Positions 22,640 to 33,910 of a stretch of DNA of 64,000 nt are shown here, one piece after another (the stretch's first letter is position 1; each line of letters opens with the position of its first letter). The notes below the pieces were generated by a model, which was not told where the DNA came from, searched no databases, and saw nothing but the letters and a program-made list of their open reading frames with translations. Both the position numbers and the translations under genes were made by a program. Source of the DNA: Micrasema longulum (taxonomy: Eukaryota; Arthropoda; Insecta; Trichoptera; Brachycentridae); the NCBI GenBank assembly GCA_022494885.1, contig JAGVSM010003512.1, positions 124,001-188,000 of the forward strand, given 5' to 3'.

Positions 22640-23085
22640 TGTGTAACACCCACCCGTAGTCTATTGAAGGCGATCCATAGGGAGTAGGGTGGGTTTTCAC
22701 CTCCTCGGATACCCGCATTTGGATCCATCCACGGTCTCGCTACAAGATCCTCTTGCCAAGCTCTTCTCTCCGCTGTTGTGAGGATTCAACAGGAGAAGTG
22801 GCTTTAATAAAACTGTTTCTAGATCTCAGACGCGAGGCCGTCGATTGGTGGTGGTGTAGGGGATGTCTAGGATCGTGGTTTTGTTTGTACCTCTCTGCTT
22901 CTATATATTGTATCAGTCGGTGTTGGCTTGAGGCATCCTGCTACCATTCGTGCCATTTCATTGACTGCTATGCCCACCTGCTTGGAGGTGGCAGATTCTT
23001 GCCACACCGGGCACGCATTACTCCGCAGCTGATATGCAACAGCCTTGCGCCGAAGTTCTAAGTACTGATGGCGTTGCACCCCATG
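22640..23085 (-). pseudogene. LINE RT C-terminal remnant (CLKPTPTD family)
   Basis: The minus strand reads ELRRKAVAYQLRSNACPVWQ, then VGIAVNEMARMVAGCLKPTP followed by TDTIYR, and after a frameshift DPRHPLHHHQSTASRLRSRN, SFIKATSPVESSQQRREEL and RDRGWIQMRVSEE. The A-R---GCL-PTPTD--Y--GI stretch is the conserved post-RT block of a widespread arthropod LINE family, followed by its HPL--H---RL-SR-SF tail. At least two frameshifts and stops disrupt it. The RT palm and anything upstream are missing. Confidence 0.7.
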
Positions 23086-24009
23086 TGGTCCCCGTGAGTT
23101 TACGTGTCAGGATATAATCCAACCGGATACGCTAAGTTAGTACGCTCTTTATAAATACTTTCAAAATATGTTTTCGAATAAGGGTGTATAAATTGAGAGA
23201 GAAAGATTGCGAAATCGAACAAGAATCTTCAGTAAGCATTGTCGAATCGATGGCATCTGTCAGGTAAAAAACCTGAGTAAGGTAATCCAGTGGAGATCAG
23301 TCCACACACTTACTCAGGGTTCTGGTTCTGGTTCACATACAGAACTGTATTCTTTATCCGCCTGGACACAGAAATTAACATTGTATACAGTGAAAATTGC
23401 GTTTCTTTAATTGCATAGTTATCGATGATTTTCTGTCCTGCACGATAAACCACACGGAATTATTTTAATGAAGATGTGGTTTAGACGACTACCGCCACCG
23501 CACCGTGGAGAAACTATTGTAATTATAATTCTTGAATTAAAAACGAGAAATGAAAAGTGAAATTTACGGATAGACAATCTCCGTGCATCCGTAAACTAAC
23601 AACTAACTGTCGTGTTTGACACACGAGCTCTTTAGCCATCTAAGATTTTCTCTTACGTTCCTACCTAAGTTTGTAGTTTGTAGTTACATGTCCGGACAAT
23701 AAACTTGTACACTTGAAGGCGAGTTCAGTCAAATGAAATGTCAAGTTTCTTATTCCGATTTTTTTCCAAAAAAGAACATAAAACTATGCAGCAAAGACAA
23801 ACAAGGGCAATAATATAACGGGATACAATATATTCAAGAACACGATCAACTTTGAGCTAACCCAAGATCTACGAAAGCCGGGATATCTATCCCAAAGAAT
23901 TTTGAGTTAAGTGACGAGTTGACTAATCTACACATTTTGGACATTTTTTCATGAAAACAAAATCGCAGAATTCGACTTCAGGGCTGGTATTCCAAACACT
24001 CTCGCGTCC
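23086..24009. other. Unassigned DNA with a dispersed 45-bp repeat
   Basis: GGTTCACATACAGAACTGTA followed by TTCTTTATCCGCCTGGA (about 23328-23365) recurs in similar form at about 29045-29090. No coding was recognised. Confidence 0.4.
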
Positions 24010-24290
24010 GTATTATTTGTTTATTTTGTTCATTAACGCCCAAAAGGCATTTACAAAAAATAAAAATGAAATACATGCCAACATACTAAATAATAAACAC
24101 AGAATATACAGAAAAAATATGTAAAATTAGTTAAAGAGGATATAATAAAAAGTTTTACAAAGTAAAAAAAAACAATTATAACAAAGGTATGCAAGAAAAA
24201 ACAGTAAGCACATAAACAAAAAATGCAAAGATATAAGCTTATAAAATAATTTCTGGAAAGCAAACAATAAATAAAGTGTTACGGTAAGCA
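24010..24290 (-). mobile_element. Probable LINE 3' UTR/tail
   Basis: The minus strand ends TAAATGCCTTTTGGGCGTTA then ATGAACAAAATAAACAAATA. This resembles the 3' termini of other minus-strand LINEs in the window (18955, 46495). No coding part was recognised. Confidence 0.4.
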
Positions 24291-24749
24291 AGAAAGACAT
24301 TTTTGAGTTAAATTAATAAACAAGCAAGCATATATTACCACGAAAAAATAAGAAATAAAAATATGTATCTAAGAAATGCGTATTTGCCAAATGTGTATTT
24401 ACCTACAAAATACACGAGAAAAACTGTTTTTTTGGTTCAGAATAGCACCCCTGGTGATATGTTGGGAACATATGGAGAAATTATATTAGGGAACATGTAG
24501 AAAATAAAAGTAATTCCAGTTTCATTATTAATTTAATAAGAAGGCAAGTAACTTTAATGCGATCACTTGCTCCTAGAAGAAAGGGGGCCATGGCCAAGGA
24601 CTTACAGTTGACATGAAATATTTATTTTGAAGACGAAATAATCTGATCATCTTAAACATTATTCCTTTCCGCAAAAAACTATGGTATCGGCGTTACGGTA
24701 CATTTTACGCCATAAAGCGAATAAATACATTGACAAAAAACATGGAAAT
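24291..24749. other. Unassigned DNA
   Basis: No feature was recognised. Confidence 0.4.
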
Positions 24750-24831
24750 GTACTGGTGAAATTTTCGCAAAATTCGCATAGTGTATTATATTTAATACAC
24801 TATGCGAATTTTGCGAAAATTTCACCAGTAC
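24750..24831. repeat. Perfect 39-bp-arm inverted repeat with 4-nt loop
   Basis: Arms 24750-24788 and 24793-24831 are exact reverse complements around TATT. The outer end is GTACTGGTGAAATTTTCGC. Perfection over 39 bp implies recent origin or gene-conversion-like maintenance. It could be a hairpin-RNA source, a mobile-element core or an assembly foldback. Confidence 0.95.
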
Positions 24832-25539
24832 CGCTTTCAGATTGTACGTAAAATTTTGCTTTACAAAATACGCACTAAGATTTTCAGATGGACGTTTCAG
24901 ACAATAGATAAGTTAGCATGTATGCGCGGTGTGTAGTGAACAGTATGTAATTTGTCGACTGTTCCTCGGTTTGGTAGGAGGACAGACCGTTGCGTGGAAC
25001 TTACATACCATGACCACTTTCCAATGTTACGCAGTGCCTACGGACTGTGTCGTCCCTAAAACACATCTACTGTTTTACTTTATTTTTCTTTTTATTCCGT
25101 GTCCAGGCAGATTTAAGAAACATATTTTATTTTATTTTTACTGATATCTACAGTCATTTAAACAATACGTACTCATTACTAAACTAAAAATGATTTCATA
25201 CTCAAATAAAAAAGAATACGTGTCATACTGAAACAACAACTCAAAATTCTAAAGTAACATGAATGCAAATGTATTACTATTTATAAATTTGTTTTAGAGT
25301 GTAAAATATGGAAGTCCTCATTTTTGCCATTTTGAAGTTAAAAATGAAGAAATTATCGTATTCCGGTATTTTATATGTGAATATAACATTTTCAAGTATA
25401 ACACAAAAGTCCACTTTCGTCATAAAAATGATTTTTTAATTAAAATAAAAATCTGAAATTAACTTTGATTTAGTTAAAAAAAAACATCAGTAGTAACATC
25501 ATACGCTATTTTAATATATACTTTCGTTAAAAAAAATAT
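24832..25539. other. Unassigned DNA
   Basis: A 71-codon plus frame at 24929-25144 has no recognisable motifs. Confidence 0.35.
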
Positions 25540-26270
25540 TTTTTTTTTAAATATTTTTTTATTTATTTATTTGAAAGTTTATTTATTAACTCTTACGGAT
25601 TAATTCATTCATTTTCCAAAAAAAAAAAAAAATAATAATTCTCACTCTGGAGCTGATAGTAATATTTTTTACATTTTTTGAAAAGTTTGTCTAAGTCTTT
25701 TGTTTAGTTTTGTCTGGTAGTTTATTGTATAATTTCAGTCCCTGATTTATTAGTCTCGATTGTCCTTGTCTCGTTTTGGAATGTTGTATGAGATATTGTT
25801 CTGATATTCTTGTATTATGTCCATGTTTATTTCATTTTTTTCCAGTTTTAGTTCTTTGTCTACAATAATATCAGTGGCTAACTTATCAATAAATTTTAAT
25901 GATTCTAGTTGAAAAAGTTCATTAACATCGAATTGTTTAGTTTTTTTATAGTTATTTAGTTGGCGTTAGAAAAGGGAGGTCATATACTAGTTTAAATATT
26001 TTATTTTGCTGTCGTTGTAGTCTATTTATATCATTTTGATTTCCAGTCCCCCAAAGTTGTTGCATATAACATATTTTAGATTTTACACAGGCTTCATTCA
26101 TAAGATTTTTTCCGTTTTTGGAACAAAGTTTTTGGTTTAAGAAAAAAGACTCGATAATGTTGCTATTTTGCCAATTACATTATTGATGTAAGTTGTCCAT
26201 GTCAATTGTCTGTCTATTGTTAGTCCTAAATATTTTATATTTATGTTCTTTATAGATTGAAATTATCTCA
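25540..26270 (-). pseudogene. LINE RT C-terminal remnant with 3' tail
   Basis: The minus strand reads NIKYLGLTIDRQLTWTTYIN, NVIGKIATLSSLF, and in shifted frames NEACVKSKICYMQQLWGTGN, INRLQRQQNKIFKLVYDLPF and FQLESLKFIDKLATDIIVDK. This is RT motif 7 (YLGL-ID--L-W) followed by the thumb (YM-QLWG, LQ--QNKI) of a jockey/CR1-like LINE. Multiple frameshifts and stops are present. A T-rich and AATAAATAAATA-like tail at 25540-25580 marks the 3' end. Confidence 0.7.
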
Positions 26271-26605
26271 TTTCGTTAAAAAGTTATGTTTTGGAAATAG
26301 CTCAATCACAAAACCTTGTTTCCTAAACATTTCGTTCAATGCGACTCCAGTAGTTTATCCTTTTATATATTTTTAGATGTACAAGTACAAACCTACTGTA
26401 TTTGATTTATTATTATTACTATATGGACCATCGTTCATATATAAAGATAAATCAGATGCATTTTAAATTAAGTCGATATTACAAATATAACAGGCAAAAC
26501 ATAAAAACAACAGTACTTTGACAAAATATTCAATAACATCGAGACAAAATCTGGATTATTTATTTAGTGCTCGTTTTAATTGTGCTAGACTAAAAGCGTA
26601 AAGTC
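26271..26605. other. Unassigned DNA
   Basis: TAGCTCAATCACAAAACC near 26300 resembles the terminal repeat of the MITE at 59100, perhaps a solo end. Confidence 0.35.
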
Positions 26606-26853
26606 CAGGGCCGCGATTACAAACGTTGTTTTCATCGGTACATATCGAGACAGTTTAAATTAAAATCGATATTTATGTACGAAAATGTGTATATATTTTT
26701 TAATATTTCATGTGTCTTTATAGGTAACCTGTAATATTGAATATGCTTAAAAAAGAAAGATGCATATTACATTTTTCTTACAGAAAACCTAATTTTACTT
26801 TGTCTACAAACATTGAAGATGAATGTTAACTTCCCATTGTAATACGAGCCCAG
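26606..26853. mobile_element. CAGGGCC-type MITE (short form)
   Basis: The left end CAGGGCCGCGATTACAAACG pairs with a right end whose reverse complement is CTGGGCTCGTATTACAATGG, then GAAGTTAAC. It spans 248 bp and is non-coding. Confidence 0.7.
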
Positions 26854-26979
26854 ATCTTGTCTTGAGTTAACAATATGACGAAAACGTGACAATTTCACTA
26901 ACTTTATTTTATTTTATTTTGTAATATCAGATTTCTTAAGTACTTACCCATATTTTTAGTTTTATTTCGTTAGTATGAC

Positions 26980-27435
26980 AGTTGTAATATTTATTCTTAA
27001 TCATATTTTTTATTTATTAATATTTTACTCTTACAAACTATAAACAATAATAAAAATAATGTGACCTCACTGGGGTTACCCGTGCCGAGGACACTTAACA
27101 ATATACTTTTTTTAAATGTTTTTACATTTGAGAATAAACAAAGAAGACTAACTTAATAAACAGAGATAATTAACAAAATATTCAGACTTTTTTTAAAAAC
27201 TAGGTATATATGTACATCTATATTATTTATTTTACAAAACGCGCAATGAAAATAACAAAAACCTAACATAAGCTGTACACTTGTGGAGCAGTTGATTCAA
27301 TATTGGTTTGGGCGAATGAGACAATTCATTTTACTTCTACTTAGCTGCACTATTTATTTTTTAATAGCCTTTTCAAACATTTTCTCGTAACTAATTGTTT
27401 TAATAGATAGTGGAAGTAGGTTATAGATTTTAATT
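26980..27435 (-). pseudogene. LINE ORF2 last codons and 3' UTR
   Basis: Near 27430 the minus strand reads IKIYNLLPLSIKTISYEKMF then EKAIKK and a stop. This is the typical final segment of jockey/CR1-type ORF2 (YN-LP--I----FKK-L). The following 3' UTR contains CTCGGCACGGGTAACCCCAG. That segment also occurs alone at 6705 and 53836, which confirms a dispersed family. Everything upstream of the last ~25 codons is absent, and a SINE-A lies directly next to it. Confidence 0.6.
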
Positions 27436-27457
27436 TAATTTTTTTTTTTTTAATTGT

Positions 27458-27722
27458 CGGCCTCGTGGTGTAGTGGTCATTACATTTGCCTACCTTGAAA
27501 GAGGTCTCGGGTTCGATTCTCGACATGGTTGATATGAAATATTATTTAAAGGGGTGTTTTTACTCAAGAATATTTCATAGTCCCTAGACTGTTAACTGAA
27601 ACGTAAGACAGATCACCTTACCTTATTGTAAAAAAAAATATCAAGATACGCTGCGATTGGTATACCACTGCAGTGCCCTATGCACCATTGGGTGCGGAAA
27701 GGGAATAATAATAATGATGATA
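27458..27722 (+). mobile_element. SINE-A copy, near full length
   Basis: The tRNA-like head has A box GTGGTGTAGTGG and B box GGTTCGATTC. The body has AATATTTCATAGTCC, AACGTAAGACAGATCA and CCCTATGCACCATTGGG, and it ends in an AATAATAATGATGAT tail. In most copies the 3' part forms a GCACC-ATTA-GGTGC stem-loop; here one base is changed. Confidence 0.85.
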
Positions 27723-28679
27723 TTTATTTTTTTGTTATTTTTTTGTTTATCAGTCATGTTTATTACTCATGCATAGATTTCCTTTTTGTATTCTTTTTTA
27801 CCTATATAGTTTTTTGTTTATTACTTACTACACGTTATTATCATTTTTTGGCGTTTATGTAATTACTGTATTTAAAAAATGTAAAAAGCCCTACGAGCGA
27901 TCAAATAAATACCTAATTTGTATTCCGATATATAATGTTTTCCAATATATTTGTAATGTTTGTGCAACGAAACCTTAATTATAAAAAAAAGATACGCACG
28001 TAAAATACCTTTGTAGGTTTCACAATGATTAAGAAAAATGTCGGTGCTCTGCTCAAGTATGTTAAGAACAATAGACAATGGCGGAATAATGAACTTTACT
28101 GAATTTTACATAAAAAAGTTTCTTATTTAACCGAAACTGAATACTAAAGAATAGTAGGTAATAGTTAACCATTTGATCTCTGAATATAAATTTAGAAGAG
28201 TTTTAGAATTATGTTATTTATAGCTTAAAATAAATAAAAAAGTTAATAAATTTATTATAAACATTTTTTTTCTTTATTTGTGCATGTTTAATTGATAAAC
28301 AATATCTAAAATAACAATTTGTGATTATTATACCAATGTCATATGTATTTTTTATTGTTTGTGAACCATAAAAAATGAAATAAAATAAAATGAAATGAAA
28401 TTAAATGAAATGAAATTAAATAAAATTAAATAAAATGAAATGAAATAAATTAAAATAAAATAAAATAAAAATGATTACGTATTTTACCTGTTTTTCATTA
28501 ATCTAAACTCTTTATATTTAAAAGGGGTACAAATTTGTACTCTCAGCGAATTGAAATATAAAAAGTGGTTATTTTGCATATATGATACATTTACAAAAGT
28601 AAACAAAAAACCCGCATAATCAAACCACAAAAATCCCTTTTTTATACAACTAACTTAATCATAATTAAAATATTGAGGT
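27723..28679. other. AT-rich DNA with AAATG/AAATA microsatellite
   Basis: A degenerate GAAAT/TAAAT pentamer array occupies about 28373-28475. Overlapping short open frames around 27680-28078 show no recognisable motif. Confidence 0.45.
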
Positions 28680-28830
28680 ATGTACAGGAGGAGTAATTTG
28701 ACACAACCAAAGTAAAGTGGTCACTTAAACCAGCCAGTGACAGGTCATGAGCCCTGTAAATGCCTAGACTTCTATATTTCCTTCTCTAAAATATTATATT
28801 GTCAATTTCTGTTATAATTTGTTTATTATC
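28680..28830 (+). mobile_element. SINE-B copy
   Basis: AAAGTGGTCACTTAAACCAG, CCAGTGACAGGTCATGAGCC and CTGTAAATGCCTAGACTTC match the SINE-B body. The head is missing. Confidence 0.75.
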
Positions 28831-28964
28831 ATAAATTGTTCATAAAGTACATAAAATCGAATATTCTGTACGGAAATGTGTAATTATATACATATATGTA
28901 AAAAAGTATATTTCTCCTTATGAAGTGTATTAAAAATATGTATTTTACAATTTTGTAAATGTAT

Positions 28965-29047
28965 GTTGGCTTTCCAAATAAATAAAATAAATCAAGAATA
29001 AAGATAACTCTGTTAACTTCCCATCGTTATCGGGGGCTGCCCTGGTT
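28965..29047. mobile_element. Solo end of a CAGGGCC-type MITE
   Basis: ACTCTGTTAACTTCCCATCG ... CGGGGGCTGCCCTGG matches the right end of the 240-bp form. No matching left end was found upstream. Confidence 0.45.
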
Positions 29048-29090
29048 CTCTTACACATGCAGAACTCTATTCTTCACCCGCCCAGAAACA

Positions 29091-29702
29091 AATAACACAG
29101 GTAATATTTGAATAAATATAATATTTAAGCTTTTTGGTGGGGTGTATTAAAATTTACTTTAGATATATTTTGAAGAGCAACGTCTTGCAAAAGAGAGAAG
29201 ATACTTCATTTCCATTCACTTTGATATAAATGATTTTCTATCCAATTTGAATAACGACATAACCTGCCCCATTAGATTGAATTATGTTGCGAAATACTGT
29301 TATACATTGAAGAAAATTGTGAGGTTTTATCCAATTACTAGTATTGAAAATATCCGAAGCGAAGTTTAGCACAGTTTACCTCTCTACTGGGAATAGGTTA
29401 CCTAACGGAATTACCGCGGCATACACAGCCAGGTAACTCGATAAAAAAGGTAATGGACTTGGTAAAAAGACTTAGTCGAATGTATTTAAGATGCGATGCT
29501 CGTTTGAAATAGCTGGTGTCTTTTTATGTGTTGTTGTTGAATTGTATTCTTAGATGTCAGTCAGCTGGGCAGTGAAAAATGTATCGAGGGCAGTAGAAGC
29601 GTATTATATTGAGCGGTAGAAAGTGAAATACATAAATAATTAATAAGTATAAATATTTATGCACGTATTTATATATTCGTATTATACTATATGACTGTTA
29701 CT
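29091..29702. other. Unassigned DNA
   Basis: No coding or repeat family was recognised. Confidence 0.35.
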
Positions 29703-30902
29703 CTGGGCCGCAATTATGATGGGAAGCAAAGGACGTCATACCTACACCACGACGGTTTAGTTGATGATAAATTCTCCAGAGCGATTACGAAGATACACTA
29801 CCGACCCCCCACCTTCAAGTTTCGATGTAGGTACATCGGTTTATACCGACGGATCTAGTACCCCTCGATACGCATATCTACGCATTAAGTGACAAAAAAA
29901 TTGTTCCACCGAGCAATTTTTTTTTCAACAACAGTTTATTTAAATTTGTAATCGATCTGAGGTAGGCACTTTTTTTCTTAAAAGCCTATCAAAAATATAC
30001 GAGAGAAATAAGTAAGTTTTGAAATCGAATTGTTTTCCGACATAACTGTCAGTTTTGAAATCGTACGCCTAAATGCATGGCTAGATTCTGGTCTGTTAAC
30101 ATATAAGAGCATCTAGGCATAAAATGTTGCCACTATAAAAAATAAATTTAGCTATTATATTTTTTTCGTCTGTTTTACTATCTTCCTGAGTGTACGTATC
30201 GAGACAAGGAGCCGGCTTTGTAATCACTCGGTAAATAAATACAGACGAAAGTTAAGCATGTGAGTTTGCGTGTGCGTGTATATGTGTGGATATTTATACA
30301 TGCGTGAGCAAGCATGCGCATTTGCATGCATATGTATATGCACTTATTTATAAAAATATGTTTTGCATACCTTAATTTTTTTTAAAAAATATATGTGTAT
30401 TTTGTACTTAAATTATTAATATTGTAATCCCACAGCAAGCACAAGAGGTTGCTTCTTTTTTGGTGTGGTATTTCATTTCGTTTTTAGTTTCTGTACTTTT
30501 GCTTTATTATGTATTTCTTTTTGTTAACACGTAACTTTTTTGTTATATTAAATAAAAATAAAAATAAAAAAAACGTCTTGGTAATTGTCAAAAGTCATAT
30601 GGAAATCATATTCAAGCGAGCATTTTTTTCTTGAATTGGGATTTATTAGAGTTTATAAACGCTTTGAAGTGGGCATTTTTCATCTCAGAAACCTATTTCA
30701 AATATAAATGAGAACTATTTAAAAAATTCTATACAAACAGAATTTTTATACTAAATTTTCGGGGTCATTCATTGGTTGGATTAGATCATATGACCTCGAG
30801 ATGACAAGTCGGTAGTACCGAGGTTGATAGAGATAGTACAGAAGTTAAGTGTACCGTCTGGATTTGTACAGATGAAGATAGCTTTCATAATCGCGGCACT
30901 GG
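29703..30902 (-). mobile_element. CAGGGCC-type element, 1.2-kb form
   Basis: The left end CTGGGCCGCAATTATGATGG mirrors the right end (reverse complement CCAGTGCCGCGATTATG). The interior shares GAAGATACACTACCGACC and CCACCGAG-AATTTTT blocks with the 591-bp element at 51726 in opposite orientation. A second diverged copy of the GGTAGGCAC-like block near 30610-30720 and a probable LINE tail inside show later insertion or duplication. No transposase was read. Confidence 0.6.
30230..30575 (+). mobile_element. Probable LINE 3' UTR inserted in the 1.2-kb element
   Basis: A GTGTGCGTGTATATGTGTGG-rich stretch is followed by TATTAAATAAAAATAAAAAT, a simple terminal repeat typical of LINE 3' ends. It interrupts sequence that is continuous in the 51726 relative. 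No coding part remains. Confidence 0.4.
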
Positions 30903-31179
30903 TTGACTCTTTGAAACCGTAAGTATATATCAATAACGTGTATAAAGGGGGGGGAGTTTACGGGGTTTAAACCCCTCCCCATTGAAAAGTAGTTTAAACT
31001 GGATATCATGTTTTTTTTGCAAATAGTTTTCGACCTTTACCCTAATAATATGAGATACTTAAAGATCTAAGCTAGGCTAAAACACATAATGGATCATTGG
31101 AATTACTAGGTTCACATGAAGTAATTCTAGGTATATTTCTCTAGAACACCTCTCCTGTGAAAGCTTAAAATACGCCAGT

Positions 31180-31320
31180 GGTACATTGACGGAGGTCGGC
31201 AACGCTGTTCACATTTGACAGTTCGACTCTCGTTAAAGCATCTGATTCCTTCCGTAATTATTTGCATTATTTAAGGTCAAATGGCCACTGGCTTGTGACC
31301 TAATAAATGCATTGTAAAAA
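31180..31320 (+). mobile_element. Possible SINE with tRNA-like head
   Basis: GAGGTCGGCAACGCTG and CAGTTCGACTCTCG sit at A-box/B-box spacing and resemble the SINE-B head. A short body AATGGCCACTGGCTTGTGAC follows. Confidence 0.35.
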
Positions 31321-31392
31321 ATGATTTAATTATGATTATTTTTATTTAATTTAATAAAATGAATTTCAGCAATTTGTATTTATTTCCCATAT

Positions 31393-31765
31393 TTATATAA
31401 ATATATAAGTCTTCTGTACGTGTGATGTCACTGAATTCCTCCTAAACGGCTTAACCGATATACACGCGGTTTTCAGCGAAATGTAGATCTTTGCGATGCG
31501 CGCCTTAGTAAATAATAAATTTTTCAATCGAATCTGTAAAAAAAGGTAGAATCATAAACCTTTTTTTATATGACCTACTAGGGGGTTACATTCGACGAGA
31601 ATTAATATACAAAAAAATGGAACGGCATTATTTTCTGTGCTTAAAAAAAGTTTGTTTTTGAATGTTTACAAACAGCATTCGGTTTTAATGGATCCCAATC
31701 AGATTATTTCCTTACATTCCTTATAATTTCTTCCCGTTTATTTCTTTTTACTGGATTTTTGGCAA
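31393..31765 (+). mobile_element. Helitron-like element, left part
   Basis: TCTTCTGTACGTGTGATGTC, CCTAAACGGCTTAACCG and GAAATGTAGATCTTTGCG parallel the copy at 62938. Homology continues to TACTGGATTTTTGG near 31760. The matching right terminus appears displaced, at 32290-32320. Confidence 0.5.
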
Positions 31766-32280
31766 TAGTAAAATAATACTTACTGACGTTCAATACATTT
31801 TTGAAAATCACACTCATGAATTAAGTGCACCCCCGTTGGTGAGAAGAGCCGAGTTTGACATTTGCAAAAAGAATTCCATATTTGAAAATGTTTTTTTTTT
31901 TTTTCTAAAAAATATTTACAAAATAGTCTTAAATTAAAGTCTTGCTGAGTTGCATACATACAACTCGTCAGCAGGTTCTTATAAATTGCATCGATTATTA
32001 TTTTCACTTACCCTACATTAACAATAATTTTACTTGAAAAACATTACATATTATACATTATCAAAAATAAAAAACTATCCCTAATACAAAAAACTTTTAT
32101 CTATTAACCATAATTTGAGCAAACGTTTCACTCCCGTATTTAACTCAGTATTTTCAGTGCCTAGGTACCTACTTAAATTCAATATTTGAATATTGATAAT
32201 TTTTAGTTTTGGAATTCCATCATAAACAAGTACCTAGGTACCTACTTATCAATGAAGATTATTTTTCTAAGCTAATAGCA
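31766..32280. other. Segment between Helitron-like parts
   Basis: This segment is absent from the 62938 copy at the corresponding place. It holds a direct repeat CCTAGGTACCTACTTA at about 32160 and 32233. No coding was recognised. Confidence 0.45.
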
Positions 32281-32322
32281 GGCAAGCCAACGTTCGGGCA
32301 GGACAACGTCTGTCGGGTGCAC
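32281..32322 (+). mobile_element. Helitron-like right terminus
   Basis: ACAACGTCTGTCGGGTGCAC followed by TAGT matches the terminus ACGTCTGTCGGGTCCGCCAG-T of the 62938 copy. Helitrons typically end in CTRR with T following. Confidence 0.45.
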
Positions 32323-32626
32323 TAGTACTAATATAAAACATCATTTGAAACCTAATGTATGTTCAAACTAACTTACCTATAATTTCTAAACTGCAAGAAA
32401 AAAAATCGAAAATTTTCAAGTGAGGCAGACATAAGTTATTTTAAAACAAAATAAAAGTCATCTGGCCCTGACTTTGTAATTCTAAATAATTAATTTAGTA
32501 TGAGATTTAACAATGAATCACCTCTTCAAATAGAATAACAAATTTGCATTTTACATAATATTTAAGGTGACCTTTACAAAAAACGCAATGAAAATATAAT
32601 GTTTAAATTTATTTCAACAGTGTTTT

Positions 32627-33060
32627 TAATATTTTTGACTCCCCTTCGTGCTACTGCGGAAATCCTAACCAATCTTCTGAACACATCCTGTGGTCTTGTC
32701 CCTTTCCCCTTTTCTATGATTACCGAATGAAGCTTCTCGCTACTATCCGTGGCCCTGTCGGATATACAGATCTGGTGGTTTCTAAAAAGAATTTCAAGGC
32801 TTTTAAAAAGATTTGTAATCATTTCGGCGAATTGATCATGTCCAATCAATTTAATCCCAGTCAGTGAAGAATTCACTTCCCTCTCTTCTCAATCTATGAA
32901 GTACATATTATGTACTGCTGGATTACTTTCTTTCAGCACGAAGATGCTAAGGCTACCAGATTTTAGAGAGCTCCTTCGGGCAGCTTTTCTCGTTTGACAA
33001 CGAGAAAATTTTCCGTGTATGTGGGCACCGCCAAGGAGACTTTTGTCCTCAAATGCGGTG
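32627..33060 (+). pseudogene. R1/I-type LINE C-terminal zinc-knuckle remnant
   Basis: The plus frame 32627-32869 reads SPSCYCGNPNQSSEHILWSC, then DYRMKLLATIRGP, LVVSKKNFKAFKKICNHFGE and a stop. The C-C-----EH-L--C block followed by an LV----N--AF segment is the C-terminal module found after the RNase H domain of R1/I-like LINE ORF2. The frame is open but starts abruptly, so RT and RNase H are missing. The downstream 3' UTR includes a perfect 10-bp-arm hairpin (32985-33008, TTTTCTCGTT-TGAC loop). Confidence 0.65.
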
Positions 33061-33119
33061 TGCGGTATGTGGTGGGTAAGCTGTATCTACCGATTTTCGC
33101 ATGATGGATGTTGGCAACG

Positions 33120-33170
33120 CTTCCTCCGATCCGTGAGTCCGCAATACTAGCCGCAGGACCACAGTTCGAG
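33120..33170 (-). mobile_element. SINE family D head, reverse
   Basis: The reverse complement reads GTGGTCCTGCGGCTAGTATT then GCGGACTCACGGATCGG, the same head as at 58973 and 6303. Confidence 0.5.
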
Positions 33171-33555
33171 TCCTTTGATGATTATTTTAACACTTTGATG
33201 CTGTTGTTATGATTTTGTTTCCAGTAATAATTTGGTAATGATCAAATAAATCGTACTTATAAATACTGATATCACTTCACACACAATGCATCATTGTAAT
33301 ATTATGTAAGCATTTGAATGTATCCACTAATGAACATCCTAAAAAAACGTTTGATATTCTCATGGAAATGTATGAGATTTTTCACTATAAAATCTACAAA
33401 TACTACACCATAAAAATGTCTTACACGAAATCGAAAAATGTTTTTTTACTTAAAACACGGATGTGTATTTTACGAAGTTCCAAGTTACAATTCGTTTTGT
33501 TCTTGTTAGTCCAAGCTTAACCAAATTAAATATAATAATATCGTATAATGTATTT
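33171..33555. other. Unassigned DNA
   Basis: A 68-codon plus frame (33314-33520) shows no known motif. Confidence 0.35.
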
Positions 33556-33910
33556 AAATGAGGAAGTTCAGCATTATTTATTTATTTGCAAAAAGACTTT
33601 TAAACTAAGCCAAAAAATGTTTTAGTTTTATGTATCGTTTTATCAGCGCTATGATTTTTTAGCCGCTTCTTCGAGAATGACCGAGGTCCGTTCTGCCGAT
33701 TGATTCGTTGACGGTAAGTAAACCGAAAATCTTCCTCAATTCTTTTATTACTGATTGATTCATATGAACTAGTGACTTCGTTCAAAGCAGTTCGTTTTTT
33801 TTAATATTTGTTTCGTGCATTTTCATAAACGTATTAAATGCTCTAATTTTTACCGTGCGTAAATAATTTTTTTTGTATCCAATTTCCCGTAGGGCTGAAG
33901 TTCCTCATTG
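33556..33910 (+). mobile_element. CAATGAGG-type MITE, 355 bp
   Basis: The left end AAATGAGGAAGTTCAGC pairs with the right end (reverse complement CAATGAGGAACTTCAGCCCT). Internal TATCAGCGCTATGATT matches its relatives. This is one of the two best-preserved copies. Confidence 0.75.
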
